From Psychrobacter piscatorii (lineage in GTDB: Bacteria; Pseudomonadota; Gammaproteobacteria; Pseudomonadales; Moraxellaceae), in contig NZ_LNDJ01000052.1 in assembly GCF_001444505.1 (NCBI RefSeq), positions 1 to 64,000 of the forward strand: a stretch of 64,000 nucleotides of DNA, written 5' to 3'. Positions 54,670-63,737 of this stretch are shown piece after piece (the stretch's first letter is position 1; the number at the start of each line of letters is the position of its first letter). The notes under the pieces are model-generated. The model searched no databases, was not told the origin of the DNA, and saw only the letters and a list, made by a program, of their open reading frames with translations. The position numbers and the translations under genes are program-made.

Positions 54670-54915
54670 ATGTTAATTTTGACACGCCGTGTGGGCGAAA
54701 CGCTAATGATCGGCGATGAAGTCAGTGTGACGGTATTGGGCGTCAAGGGCAATCAAGTACGTATCGGTGTGAATGCACCTAAAGATATTGCCGTACATCG
54801 CGAAGAGATTTATCAACGTATCCAGCATGAGCGTTCTGTACAGTCGCAAATGCAACATCTTGAGCAAGGCAATTTTTCGCCGTCGTTCGATGATGAAGAC
54901 TACTTCAATCGCTAA
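54670..54915 (+). CDS. csrA: Carbon storage regulator CsrA
   Basis: An 81-residue RNA-binding regulator that binds GGA motifs in mRNA leaders and represses or stabilises them. The canonical N-terminus [16 protein letters not shown] and the RNA-contacting [11 protein letters not shown] (about 41-51, Arg44 region) are present. The C-terminal tail is longer than in E. coli CsrA (61 residues) and ends in an acidic FDDEDYFNR, a feature common in the Moraxellaceae. An AAGGAG site precedes the ATG. Confidence 0.97.
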   Translation: MLILTRRVGETLMIGDEVSVTVLGVKGNQVRIGVNAPKDIAVHREEIYQRIQHERSVQSQMQHLEQGNFSPSFDDEDYFNR

Positions 54916-55001
54916 TCTATGATACTTAATGCTCAACGACTAATGAGCATACATAAGCATTATATTTTTTATTTTTTAAACTGCTCTGAGGTCATTTATT
55001 T

Positions 55002-55376
55002 ATGAGTATCCGCCAATCAGATGTATCGGCTCTACTTAATGGTTTGAATAAAAAAGCCATTGGATTCAATGATGTTATCAGCTTTATCGATGATTTTTAT
55101 CGCTATTCTCCTGCCCCATTTGTCAACGGTATGGTCCATAATGCAGCTGGCGAAAATGAAGGTAGTGCAAAGATTTTTGGGTTCGCTAAGCATCACGGTC
55201 TAAACCAATTGGATACGCTAAAACTATTCGGCGAACATTATGCCAAAGTGCAAGCAACGCCTAACGGTACTGACCATGCTAATATTCGCAACTTTTTGCA
55301 TTGGGGCTGGCAAGGATTTTTAATGCAAAAAAATCCGCTAACGGTTCGTCCTAGTGTCGACACAACTGCAATTTAA
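55002..55376 (+). CDS. HopJ family protein
   Basis: A 124-residue protein matching the HopJ type III effector family domain: FNDVISFIDDFYRYSPAPFVNG (about 22-43, in pieces), GSAKIFGFAKHHGL and GTDHANIRNFLHWGW. Despite the family name, such proteins are widespread in non-pathogens without a type III secretion system, and none is seen here; a cytoplasmic housekeeping role is more likely. The gene follows csrA at 86 bases and ends at a strong terminator. Confidence 0.9.
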   Translation: MSIRQSDVSALLNGLNKKAIGFNDVISFIDDFYRYSPAPFVNGMVHNAAGENEGSAKIFGFAKHHGLNQLDTLKLFGEHYAKVQATPNGTDHANIRNFLHWGWQGFLMQKNPLTVRPSVDTTAI

Positions 55377-55407
55377 ATATGTGTAGTGATTGAATAATTA
55401 ATAAAGT

Positions 55408-55440
55408 AAAAAAAGCCACGCTAATGAGCGTGGCTTTTTT
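55408..55440 (+). terminator. Bidirectional terminator between hopJ-like and DUF1315 genes
   Basis: The stem AAAAAAGCCACGCT/AGCGTGGCTTTTTT with loop AATG between convergent genes. Confidence 0.92.
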
Positions 55441-55457
55441 ATTGACTGTTTATAGAT

Positions 55458-55769
55458 TTATTTATTACGAAACTTCACAGGTTGTACCGCCCCTTTCGGG
55501 TTCGGCATATTAGGATAATGATGCTCGTGCTCGACGTCACACTCAGCGCCCACGATAGAACCATCCTCTTTCACTGGTTTATGGATATAACCCGTACGCT
55601 CAGCAGGTGGTAGGTGCTCGTGCTCCCATACCATCACTGCTTGCATGCAAGTTTCTCGCTGCTCAGCGGTAATTTTGCGACCATCAGGCCACTTACCTAA
55701 CTCAATCGCCATGCGGAATTTATCAACCACTTCCGGTGTTAGACTGGCTAGTATTGTTTGTTTATCCAT
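55458..55769 (-). CDS. DUF1315 (YeaC-like) family protein
   Basis: A 103-residue small protein. The N-terminal half matches the DUF1315/YeaC pattern: LTPEVVDKFRMAIELGKWPDG-like block (about 11-31) and RETCMQAVMVWEHEHLP (about 38-54). The C-terminal part is longer than E. coli YeaC and rich in His, Glu and Pro (ECDVEHEHHYPNMP), with possible metal-binding residues. Cytoplasmic, function unknown. Confidence 0.85.
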   Translation of the reverse strand: MDKQTILASLTPEVVDKFRMAIELGKWPDGRKITAEQRETCMQAVMVWEHEHLPPAERTGYIHKPVKEDGSIVGAECDVEHEHHYPNMPNPKGAVQPVKFRNK

Positions 55770-55852
55770 CTTGCCTACTCTCCACTACTATTTTTTCATC
55801 ATATTTTTTGATGGCTATTGGACGATTTGAAAACATGCTCTAATAGATACGC

Positions 55853-56857
55853 TCATTCATCATCTATAATATCATCATCGACATCCAGACTGAATTCTTC
55901 GGCATGTACGTTCCAGTGCAGCTTGGTACGACAGGCTTCATAAAAGTCAAATCCAGGCGGATGCAGTAAAGTGAGCTTATCAGGATGCTTACGAATATAT
56001 AAGCGCTGTTCTTGCTCAAGCGGTACGCTTGGTTTGCCATCTGCGCTGACCATCGGCTGCGTGCGATTGTCTTCGTGAATACGAATACAGACCTCACTAT
56101 TACCACTGACAACAATCGGGCGACTAGACAACGTATGTGGGTGCATAGGCACAAGACAAATCGCATCCATACTCGGATGAATGATGGGGCCACCACCGGA
56201 CAAGGCATAGGCAGTCGATCCAGTCGGTGTCGCTGCTATCAAGCCATCACTATGCTGTCTATAAACATCATGTCCGTCAATCTTCATCTGAAAATCGATC
56301 ATATGTACCGATTTACCAGCGTGCAGTACGATGTCGTTTAGCGCCATGTCTTCATGAATGATTTTGCGCCCTTCTCGTATCTCCATCGTCAATAAAAACC
56401 GATGATCCAGCTGATAATCGCCCATCAATACTTGGCGTAGCTTAAATGCTGCTTCGTCAGGTTTGACATCTGCCAAAAACCCGAGACGACCACGGTTAAC
56501 CCCTAATACTGGGACACGGTAGCGTGCCAATGCTTCGGCAGCATGCAATATCGACCCATCACCACCAACAACGATGACCAAATCGCAAATCTCACCAATC
56601 AAGCCACGTTTAACGATTTTGACTCTTTCTACTTCTGTGAGGTTAAGCGTTGGTAAGTTGGCCGTTTGTACATCCATGATCAACGTCAAGTTCATCTCAT
56701 TGATGGTTTGGGCAATCTGTACCAGACTTCGCGTGACGCTGCGTTTACCAGCACGGCCCATTAAACCAATACGCCTAAAAGCAGGATTTTTGATAGCGTG
56801 GAACAGCTCTGACTCGTGTAAGTGTGGCAATCTTGCTGACTGCGCTGAGTTTTCCAT
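55853..56857 (-). CDS. nadK: NAD kinase
   Basis: A 334-residue enzyme that phosphorylates NAD to NADP with ATP. The signature GGDGS lies in VVVGGDGSILHAA (about 95-107); GRLGFLADV follows, and the NAD-binding ATPTGSTAYALSGGGPI block lies near 205-221. The N-terminal 20 residues and the acidic C-terminal tail (DVDDDIIDDE) exceed the usual length of about 290-295. The gene is divergent from the Bax inhibitor family gene. Confidence 0.96.
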   Translation of the reverse strand: MENSAQSARLPHLHESELFHAIKNPAFRRIGLMGRAGKRSVTRSLVQIAQTINEMNLTLIMDVQTANLPTLNLTEVERVKIVKRGLIGEICDLVIVVGGDGSILHAAEALARYRVPVLGVNRGRLGFLADVKPDEAAFKLRQVLMGDYQLDHRFLLTMEIREGRKIIHEDMALNDIVLHAGKSVHMIDFQMKIDGHDVYRQHSDGLIAATPTGSTAYALSGGGPIIHPSMDAICLVPMHPHTLSSRPIVVSGNSEVCIRIHEDNRTQPMVSADGKPSVPLEQEQRLYIRKHPDKLTLLHPPGFDFYEACRTKLHWNVHAEEFSLDVDDDIIDDE

Positions 56858-57129
56858 AAAACGACTCGGTATAACGGTGAAGTACAGGGTAATAATAGCG
56901 ATAAATGCGCGCTTAGACTAGCATGTTTATGAATTATCGTTGTTAACTGTCGTAACTGGCCCCATATAAAATATATCAGATGCCTTACTCATGCTTGCTT
57001 GTCTGCTTAGGTTTTGAGACTACTAGGTTGAGCTGTAACGGCTGTCACGCAAACACAGTTGACAATAACGGCGGTTTTGCTAAAGTAGCAGCATCTCTAT
57101 TTTTATATTTTATTATTAAGGACTTATGT

Positions 57130-57852
57130 ATGGCCAATCCTATTGTCAGTCGCGCAGAACTTGCGATCGGCGGTAATCCAATGACGGTCAAAGGCGTTAT
57201 TCAAAAGACCAGCCTGTTACTTGGGTTATCAGCTATTACTGGTGTGGGCTTTTTCTTTTATGCGCTTATGGCAGGTTTATCGCAAGGTTTTATTACCATG
57301 GCAGCCTTTGGTAGCATGATTGCTGCGTTTGTTCTTGCTCTTTTTATTACCTTTAAACCACAAAAAGCAAAGACGTTGGCGGTGCCTTATGCCTTGCTAG
57401 AAGGTATCTTTTTGGGCGGTATCTCATTATTTTTCATGAGAATGTATCCAACTGTCCCAGTCACTGCGATGTGTGCAACCTTCGTCACAGCAGCAGTCAT
57501 GCTAGGACTGTATCGCTCAGGTTTGGTAAAGGTTACTGAAAAGTTCCGCTCTATCGTGACCTCAGCCGTGATTGCCATCATGCTTGTTTATGTAGCACAG
57601 TGGGTACTGTCTCTAGCGTTTGGCTCAACCTTGCCATTCTTGTTTGAAGGTGGTGCTATTGCTATTGGCTTTAGCTTATTTGTGATTGTTATCGCCTCTT
57701 TCACGCTGTTATTGGATTTTGACAATATCGATCGCGGTGTTGCGATGGGTATTTCTGAAGACTACGAATGGTTGTTCAGCATTGGTATTCTTGCCACGCT
57801 AGTTTGGATGTATATCGAATTTATGCGTCTGCTCAGCTATCTACAAGACTAA
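57130..57852 (+). CDS. Bax inhibitor-1 family membrane protein
   Basis: A 240-residue inner-membrane protein with about seven helices, of the bacterial Bax inhibitor-1/YccA-type branch with the N-terminus MANPIVSRAELAIGGNPMTV-like (ends before the first helix at about 30). The C-terminal half has the FDNIDRGV and SEDYEWLFSIGILATLVWMYIE-type region (about 195-235) typical of the family. I chose ATG 57130 (AAGGACTT site) over the frame start at 56980, whose first 50 residues look non-coding. Function in bacteria is unsettled; ion leakage has been proposed for relatives. Confidence 0.9.
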   Translation: MANPIVSRAELAIGGNPMTVKGVIQKTSLLLGLSAITGVGFFFYALMAGLSQGFITMAAFGSMIAAFVLALFITFKPQKAKTLAVPYALLEGIFLGGISLFFMRMYPTVPVTAMCATFVTAAVMLGLYRSGLVKVTEKFRSIVTSAVIAIMLVYVAQWVLSLAFGSTLPFLFEGGAIAIGFSLFVIVIASFTLLLDFDNIDRGVAMGISEDYEWLFSIGILATLVWMYIEFMRLLSYLQD

Positions 57853-57880
57853 TCAAATAATTCGATAGTAAATCTGTATA

Positions 57881-57921
57881 AAAAAACCGCCTGAGCTATT
57901 GATAGTTGCAGGCGGTTTTTT
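57881..57921 (+). terminator. Bidirectional terminator between the Bax inhibitor and CcoI genes
   Basis: The stem AAAAAACCGCCTG/CAGGCGGTTTTTT with a 15-base loop between convergent genes. Confidence 0.92.
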
Positions 57922-57950
57922 ATGAGCAAACTTTGAGAGCTATAGTTCAA

Positions 57951-60749
57951 CTAAGCCCGTTTTAGGCGTAGCGCGTTTAACACCACAAACAATGAGCTAA
58001 GTGACATGCCGATGGCAGCAAGCCATGGTGGTACATACCCTAAAGCCGCTGGTATCAGCACGATACTATTATAAGCCAAGGCCCAGCGGAAGTTTTGCTT
58101 GATAATACGTTCGGTTTTATCAGAGATACGTTTGGCAGCAGTGATGGCTTCGATCTGTCCATTCAAAATAATACTGTCGCTAGATACTTGTGCCAGATCT
58201 GCTGCACCAGCAATCGAGGTGGACACATCAGCCGCTGCTAACACTGGTGCATCATTGATGCCATCACCCACCATCAGTACGACAGCGCCTTTAGATTGCA
58301 ACTGCTGAATATGATTGACTTTATCAGTCGGTGATAGACCATTATAAGCTGACTGTATCCCTAAATTCTCAGCCATCACGAGCGCTTGCGGGCTTGGGTC
58401 ACCCGTCAACATCACAGACTCAATACCTAGACCTTTGAGCGTATCGAGCATCGATTGGGTACTATCACGTACCTTGTCATTAAAATAAAAGCACGCCAGC
58501 ACCTGCCAGTCATTTGTATCAGGTTTCTGGCTCGATAAAACAACCACTGAGCTGGCACGCTGAGCGACCAAGTCAATGTTCAAATCATTGTTCGTATTGA
58601 CCTCATTGGCACTACCACTGGTTTTATCTAACGCAAAATTCACATGACCAATGCGATATACCATGCCATCAATCATGGCTTCTACCCCGCCTGCGGGATA
58701 ATGCTGCATGGCCCTTGTCGGTGGCAGATGTAACTGATAGGCAGCGGTAAGCAGCGCGTGTGCAATGGGATGACGACTCCCTACTTCTAGGGCAGCTGCG
58801 ATTGCCAATAGTTTATCTTTTTGTGCTGTTGATGTTGAGTTATCAGAATCAGTCTGGTTTACTGGCTCGATTATCTCAATATTTAATAAATTTGGCTTCC
58901 CATAAGTAAGCGTACCTGTTTTATCAAAAGCAACATGTGTAATTTCAGCCAATGTTTGCAGCGTATGCCCGCGCGTCGTCAAAAAACCATAGCTTGCCAG
59001 ACGATTGGTCGAGACAGTCAAAGCAATTGGCGTCGCCAATGACAAGGCGCAAGGACAAGTGGCAACTAATACTGCCACCGTTGCCCAAATAGCTTGGCTT
59101 GGATCGACAATATACCAGCCAACAAACACTAAAACTGATAGCACTAAGATACGCGCCACAAACCAACGTGCCAGTTTATCTGCTTGCTGTGCAAGTTTAG
59201 GCTTTTCGCTCATGGCGCGGTTCATCAGTCTATCAATCAGCCCTATTTGACTGTCTTTTGGTAATGCCGTCACCAACATCTCAAACGGCTGGCTATCGTT
59301 TTGCGCACCGCCAACAATATAATCGCCTTGGGACTTAATGATTAAATCACCTTCGCCTGTCAGTAGGCTTTGCGAGACTGTTGCAGTAGGACTTAACAAA
59401 ATACCGTCACTGATAATCTCCGAACCCGCTTCAACCAAAATAATATCACCTACTTGCAAGCTATGCGCCGTCACCATTTGCTTTGATGCTGCATCACCTG
59501 CTAACTGTGCTGTCACATTCTGTTGATGACGTGACTGCTGCCAATCTTGAGCAATACCCGATGTGAGCTGATGAACATTGGCATCAACACCCTTCATAAA
59601 GTTAGGCATCATTTCTGTCGTCGCATCTGATGCCTTTTTCGCCTCATCTTCAACATTGTCACTTTGTTGAGACGCATTGTCTCTGATCTGCTGCAAGATG
59701 CGCTCTGCCGCTGTTTTATCTTCAGCCACTTTTCGTACCAATACTGGCTCTACTACGACCAGATCATTGGCCATGGTCGCAGCTTTTAGACGGGCATTAT
59801 GCTCGATATAGCGTCCTGCCAGCAAAAAGAAAATAAACATGCTGACAGAGTCATAGTATGTCTCCCCTTGCCCAGTAATAGTGGCGTATAAACTGGCAAA
59901 GAAGGTGATAATCAAAGCAAGGCTAACAGGCACATCCATATTGACCTGGCGCGCACGAATCGCTGACCATGCGGAGGTAAAGAAAGGAATACCGGCATAA
60001 AAGAAAACAGGCGTACTAACAAATAAAGACACCCAACGCAAAAAGTCACGCTGAAATATCAACATGTCGCTATATTCACCAAAATAAAGCGCAACGGCAT
60101 ACATCATTGCCTGCATTGAACCGAGTGCCGCGATACCAAGACGCAATAGCATTTGGTTGTTATGACGCGCCAGCATGGCTTCATGGGTATCTTGCCGATA
60201 AGGCTTGGCATCATAGCCAATCTCATTGATGACCGCTAAAATGCGGCTAATCGGTAACTTATCTTCATTCCAAATGACCCGCATACGCTGGTTGGTCAAA
60301 TTCACCTGACACTTACTAATGCCTTCTAGCTCATCGAGACGCGACTCAATCAACCATGTACAGGCCGCACAGCGCAAATTATTAACAGACAGCTCCGCCA
60401 CCGACAGCCCATCTTGCGCATATACGAACTGCGACTTTATCTCGTCATGATCATATACCTCAAGACGCGTCAGCTGGGTCGGTAAGCTTGCTGTACGGTT
60501 AATCTCCGAACGGTCAAGATAATACTGCTCAAGCCCAGCCTCTACGATGCTCTGAGCTGCTAACTGACAGCCCATACAACACATCTCACGCGACTTGCCT
60601 AGAATCTCAGTATGAAACGGCGGCTGAGGCACTGGATCACCGCAATGGAAGCAGTGATCAGCAAGGGGTAGCACCAAGCCATCAGTGATGGAGTTGTCTT
60701 TATAAGGATGATTGGTAGCAGATGATACTGATGATGGGATACTAGACAT
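57951..60749 (-). CDS. ccoI: CcoI/FixI-type copper-transporting P-type ATPase
   Basis: A 932-residue P1B ATPase that would move copper for assembly of cbb3-type cytochrome oxidase. The N-terminus has a Cys-rich motif CFHC (33-36) and CCMGC (57-61), then a heavy-metal domain with CAAC (127-130) and eight membrane helices. The ion-site CPC is at 565-567, the phosphorylated Asp609 in DKTGTLT, and GDGINDAP near 845. Two oddities: an extra, charged stretch of about 80 residues (340-425) in the actuator domain, and TGEG (464-467) in place of the usual TGES. No ccoNOQP genes are in the window. Confidence 0.9.
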   Translation of the reverse strand: MSSIPSSVSSATNHPYKDNSITDGLVLPLADHCFHCGDPVPQPPFHTEILGKSREMCCMGCQLAAQSIVEAGLEQYYLDRSEINRTASLPTQLTRLEVYDHDEIKSQFVYAQDGLSVAELSVNNLRCAACTWLIESRLDELEGISKCQVNLTNQRMRVIWNEDKLPISRILAVINEIGYDAKPYRQDTHEAMLARHNNQMLLRLGIAALGSMQAMMYAVALYFGEYSDMLIFQRDFLRWVSLFVSTPVFFYAGIPFFTSAWSAIRARQVNMDVPVSLALIITFFASLYATITGQGETYYDSVSMFIFFLLAGRYIEHNARLKAATMANDLVVVEPVLVRKVAEDKTAAERILQQIRDNASQQSDNVEDEAKKASDATTEMMPNFMKGVDANVHQLTSGIAQDWQQSRHQQNVTAQLAGDAASKQMVTAHSLQVGDIILVEAGSEIISDGILLSPTATVSQSLLTGEGDLIIKSQGDYIVGGAQNDSQPFEMLVTALPKDSQIGLIDRLMNRAMSEKPKLAQQADKLARWFVARILVLSVLVFVGWYIVDPSQAIWATVAVLVATCPCALSLATPIALTVSTNRLASYGFLTTRGHTLQTLAEITHVAFDKTGTLTYGKPNLLNIEIIEPVNQTDSDNSTSTAQKDKLLAIAAALEVGSRHPIAHALLTAAYQLHLPPTRAMQHYPAGGVEAMIDGMVYRIGHVNFALDKTSGSANEVNTNNDLNIDLVAQRASSVVVLSSQKPDTNDWQVLACFYFNDKVRDSTQSMLDTLKGLGIESVMLTGDPSPQALVMAENLGIQSAYNGLSPTDKVNHIQQLQSKGAVVLMVGDGINDAPVLAAADVSTSIAGAADLAQVSSDSIILNGQIEAITAAKRISDKTERIIKQNFRWALAYNSIVLIPAALGYVPPWLAAIGMSLSSLFVVLNALRLKRA

Positions 60750-61186
60750 AGTCGCGCTTACTTCCTTTGACAGGCTTGCTCAAAATGCATTCATTTAAGG
60801 CAAACTTGCTCTGATTGACTGTACTGTACGTCGTGCAACAGAGCCACTTTTCATCACATGAATATCACTATTGTTAGTAGCACAATATTGATAACAAATG
60901 GCTAATAGCAAATAACTAGCAACGGCGGATTCATACAAAATACATCATGGTACTTATCATAGATTGTTATCTTACATGGCGTTTATTAACCCAATTGAAA
61001 GATGCTGATACTTGATTACAAGTATCAGTATTTTAGTAGAGATTATACTACAAGCAATCACCCTAGGCAGTACCAATGCTTATGGTCTAATACCAATGAA
61101 TGCCCTCGCTGACGATGATAGATTGAAAAATTTGTCAATTTGCGTCATTATGAGGCAGTTTTTTATCCAAAAATGGTGCGACATCC
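60750..61186. other. Divergent spacer between ccoI and the PBP1b gene
   Basis: About 435 AT-rich bases with a perfect hairpin at 61005-61028. A short frame at 61012-61206 is not convincing. No promoter pair was clear. Confidence 0.5.
61005..61028 (+). promoter_or_regulatory. Perfect hairpin upstream of the PBP1b gene
   Basis: CTGATACTTG pairs with CAAGTATCAG around ATTA (10 bp), followed by TATTTTAG. It could be an operator or an RNA stem in the leader, about 160 bases before the start. Confidence 0.5.
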
Positions 61187-63691
61187 GTGCAAAAATCCAA
61201 TTTTAAGTTACCAAATACCAAGCTATCACCATCATCTAAGCCTGCTATGAATGCCTTACCTTCACAGCAGCGCGGCTTGGTATTTAGTAGTCTTCTCTTA
61301 ATTACCATCATCGCTGGCATGGTGCTATTTGCACTGTATTTGGTCAAGCTTGATCGCACTATTACCCATAAGTTTGAAGGCAAGCGCTGGGACATTCCAG
61401 CTAAAGTGTACTCACAGCCACTTGAGCTATATCAGGGTGCCAATATCGATAGAGATACGATGAAAACGTGGCTAGAGTTGCTTAATTATCAAAGCAACAA
61501 GTCTTATGATCGTACTGGCACTTATCATAGATCGGGTAATACTTATTTTATCCATACGCGCGGCTTTACCTATAGCTCAAGCGATATAGATGCTGAGCAA
61601 GTCATCAAAATGACCCTTGCTGGCAATAAAGTTGACTCTATTCAAAGCACCTTACCTGCCAAAAGTGGCATCATTCGTCTAGAGCCAGTGAGTATCGGTG
61701 GTATCTATCCAGACAGTAACGAAGATCGAATGGTTGTCTCTTTAGATGACGTGCCTCAGCCACTGATTGATGCATTGATTGCCACCGAGGATCGCGCGTT
61801 TTATGAGCATAAAGGCGTCTCGATACGCGGTATCGCCCGTGCCGTAATCAATAACTTTACTGGTGGTGCTAGACAAGGTGGCTCGACCATCACCCAGCAG
61901 CTGATCAAAAACTTTTACCTCAACTCTGATCGCACCCTCAAACGCAAAGCCAATGAGGCGTTGATGGCGGTACTGCTTGAGCTGCATTATAGTAAAGATG
62001 AAATTTTACAGACTTATTTGAACGAAATTTATCTGGGTCAAAACGGCAATCGCTCTATCAATGGTTTTGGTTTGGCCTCACAGTTCTATTTTGATAAACC
62101 ACTTAACGAGCTGCGTATAGATCAGCAAGCCATGCTAGTTGGTATGGCAAAAGGCCCAAGTATTTACAACCCACGTCGTAATCCAAATGATTCACAAGCT
62201 CGTCGTGACGTGGTGCTTGGTAACATGCTCGCAATGGGCACGCTAAGTCAAGAGGACTATGACAAAGCCTTAAAACAGCCGCTCGGTATCGTGGAAAAGC
62301 CTGCTGAGGGCAAGAGCCAGTTCCCTGACTTTTTGGACATCGTCAAACGTGAGCTCAATGATGTCTATTACTCTGATGATCTCAAAAATGAAGGTCTAAT
62401 CATCATTAGTACCCTAGACCCTATTGCCCAGTTGGCAGCAGATAAGGCGGTTGATAGAAAACTTGGCGAACTGCGCCGTAGCGGTAGCAAAACCAAAGAC
62501 TTACAAGGCGCGCTCGTCAGTGCCAATCCTGAAACTGGCGAATTGGTGTCTGTCGTCGGTAGTGGCAGTGAGTTCACAGGCTTTAACCGCGCCGTCGATG
62601 CCAAGCGTCAAGTCGGCTCTTTATTGAAGCCAATCATTTATATGACCGCGCTTGAGAGTGGTCGTTATAACTTAGCAAGCTCGGTGGATGACTCACCTAT
62701 CACAGTCAATCTGAATGATGGTACCGATTGGAGTCCTAAGAATTATGACAACCGTGATCATGGCTATGTACCACTGACCACAGGACTGTCGCAATCCTAT
62801 AACCAAGCGGCGGTACGCTTAGGTATGGAATTTGGGGTTGATACTTTTGCCAAACAGCTAAAACGCATGGGGGTTAAAGAAGAAATACCATCCTACCCAT
62901 CGGCGCTATTAGGGTCTGTCAATCTGAGCCCGATGGACATGTTAGGTATTTACCAAGTCTTTGCGACTGGCGGTTTCCGCACGCCCATTCATAGTATTCG
63001 TACGGTGATCGACGATCGTGGCCGGATTTTGCAGCGTACGGGGCTAAACACGCAGCGCAGCATCCCGCCTGAGACCAACTTTTTGACCAACTATGCGCTA
63101 CAACAAGTGGTGTCAAACGGTAGCGCCAGACGGGCTCAATCACTTGGCAGCAATCTGAATCTCGCCGGCAAAACGGGCACGACAAACGACTACCGTGATG
63201 CTTGGTTTGCAGGCTACAGTGGCAACTACGTCAGTGTTGTTTGGGTCGGTCGTGATGACAACAAGCCCATTGGCTTGAGTGGTGGTACTGGTGCTCTACC
63301 GGTTTGGGTCGATTATATGAAACGCCTCAAACTCACTCCAGTGGCGCTACCAGAGCCAGAAGGTATCGAATGGTTGTGGCTCGAGAACAACTCAGGCAAG
63401 CTGTCTAACGAACGTTGTGCCAATGCTCGCTACTTACCTGTCATGTCAGCACATTTACCAGAGGAAGCCAGTAGCTGCGCGCTTAGCTTGTATCAACAAG
63501 ATCGTGCTCGCGAGCAATCTCAATTCCAAAATCAGCAGAGCGCGATCAATGAGCAACGTCGTCGCGAAGGTTTAGATATCCCAAATGGTGAAGCGGTTGA
63601 TGCTGGTGATTCAGAGGACAGTAATGGACAAAGTAATGAAGGTCAAAATCGTGCTGACACATGGTATGACCGTGCTATTGAATGGTTTTAA
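61187..63691 (+). CDS. mrcB: Penicillin-binding protein 1b (bifunctional class A)
   Basis: An 834-residue cell-wall synthase. A short basic cytoplasmic tail leads to one membrane helix (about 31-53), then a UB2H-like region, the glycosyltransferase domain (TEDRAF at about 200 with the catalytic Glu, GGSTITQQLIKNFYL, ELHYSKDEILQTYLNEIYLG in part) and the transpeptidase domain with SLLK (Ser about 478), SYN (about 538) and KTGT (about 661). The C-terminus is Gln/Glu/Asn-rich. The start used is GTG 61187; no good ribosome site is visible, and ATG 61247 is the alternative. A lipoprotein gene follows at 46 bases. Confidence 0.94.
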   Translation: MQKSNFKLPNTKLSPSSKPAMNALPSQQRGLVFSSLLLITIIAGMVLFALYLVKLDRTITHKFEGKRWDIPAKVYSQPLELYQGANIDRDTMKTWLELLNYQSNKSYDRTGTYHRSGNTYFIHTRGFTYSSSDIDAEQVIKMTLAGNKVDSIQSTLPAKSGIIRLEPVSIGGIYPDSNEDRMVVSLDDVPQPLIDALIATEDRAFYEHKGVSIRGIARAVINNFTGGARQGGSTITQQLIKNFYLNSDRTLKRKANEALMAVLLELHYSKDEILQTYLNEIYLGQNGNRSINGFGLASQFYFDKPLNELRIDQQAMLVGMAKGPSIYNPRRNPNDSQARRDVVLGNMLAMGTLSQEDYDKALKQPLGIVEKPAEGKSQFPDFLDIVKRELNDVYYSDDLKNEGLIIISTLDPIAQLAADKAVDRKLGELRRSGSKTKDLQGALVSANPETGELVSVVGSGSEFTGFNRAVDAKRQVGSLLKPIIYMTALESGRYNLASSVDDSPITVNLNDGTDWSPKNYDNRDHGYVPLTTGLSQSYNQAAVRLGMEFGVDTFAKQLKRMGVKEEIPSYPSALLGSVNLSPMDMLGIYQVFATGGFRTPIHSIRTVIDDRGRILQRTGLNTQRSIPPETNFLTNYALQQVVSNGSARRAQSLGSNLNLAGKTGTTNDYRDAWFAGYSGNYVSVVWVGRDDNKPIGLSGGTGALPVWVDYMKRLKLTPVALPEPEGIEWLWLENNSGKLSNERCANARYLPVMSAHLPEEASSCALSLYQQDRAREQSQFQNQQSAINEQRRREGLDIPNGEAVDAGDSEDSNGQSNEGQNRADTWYDRAIEWF

Positions 63692-63737
63692 CATTGTTTT
63701 TAATATGTAGCGTCTGATATTTAAAAAAGGTCTCAAT

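Noticed and set aside
55002..55376. Type III secreted effector
   Set aside because: The HopJ family name suggests this, but no secretion genes are present and the family is common in free-living bacteria.
56980..57129. 50-residue N-terminal extension of the Bax inhibitor family protein
   Set aside because: The extension has no family character, and ATG 57130 has a good ribosome site and a typical start.
61012..61206. 64-codon frame upstream of the PBP1b gene
   Set aside because: It starts inside a perfect hairpin, has no ribosome site and overlaps the next gene.
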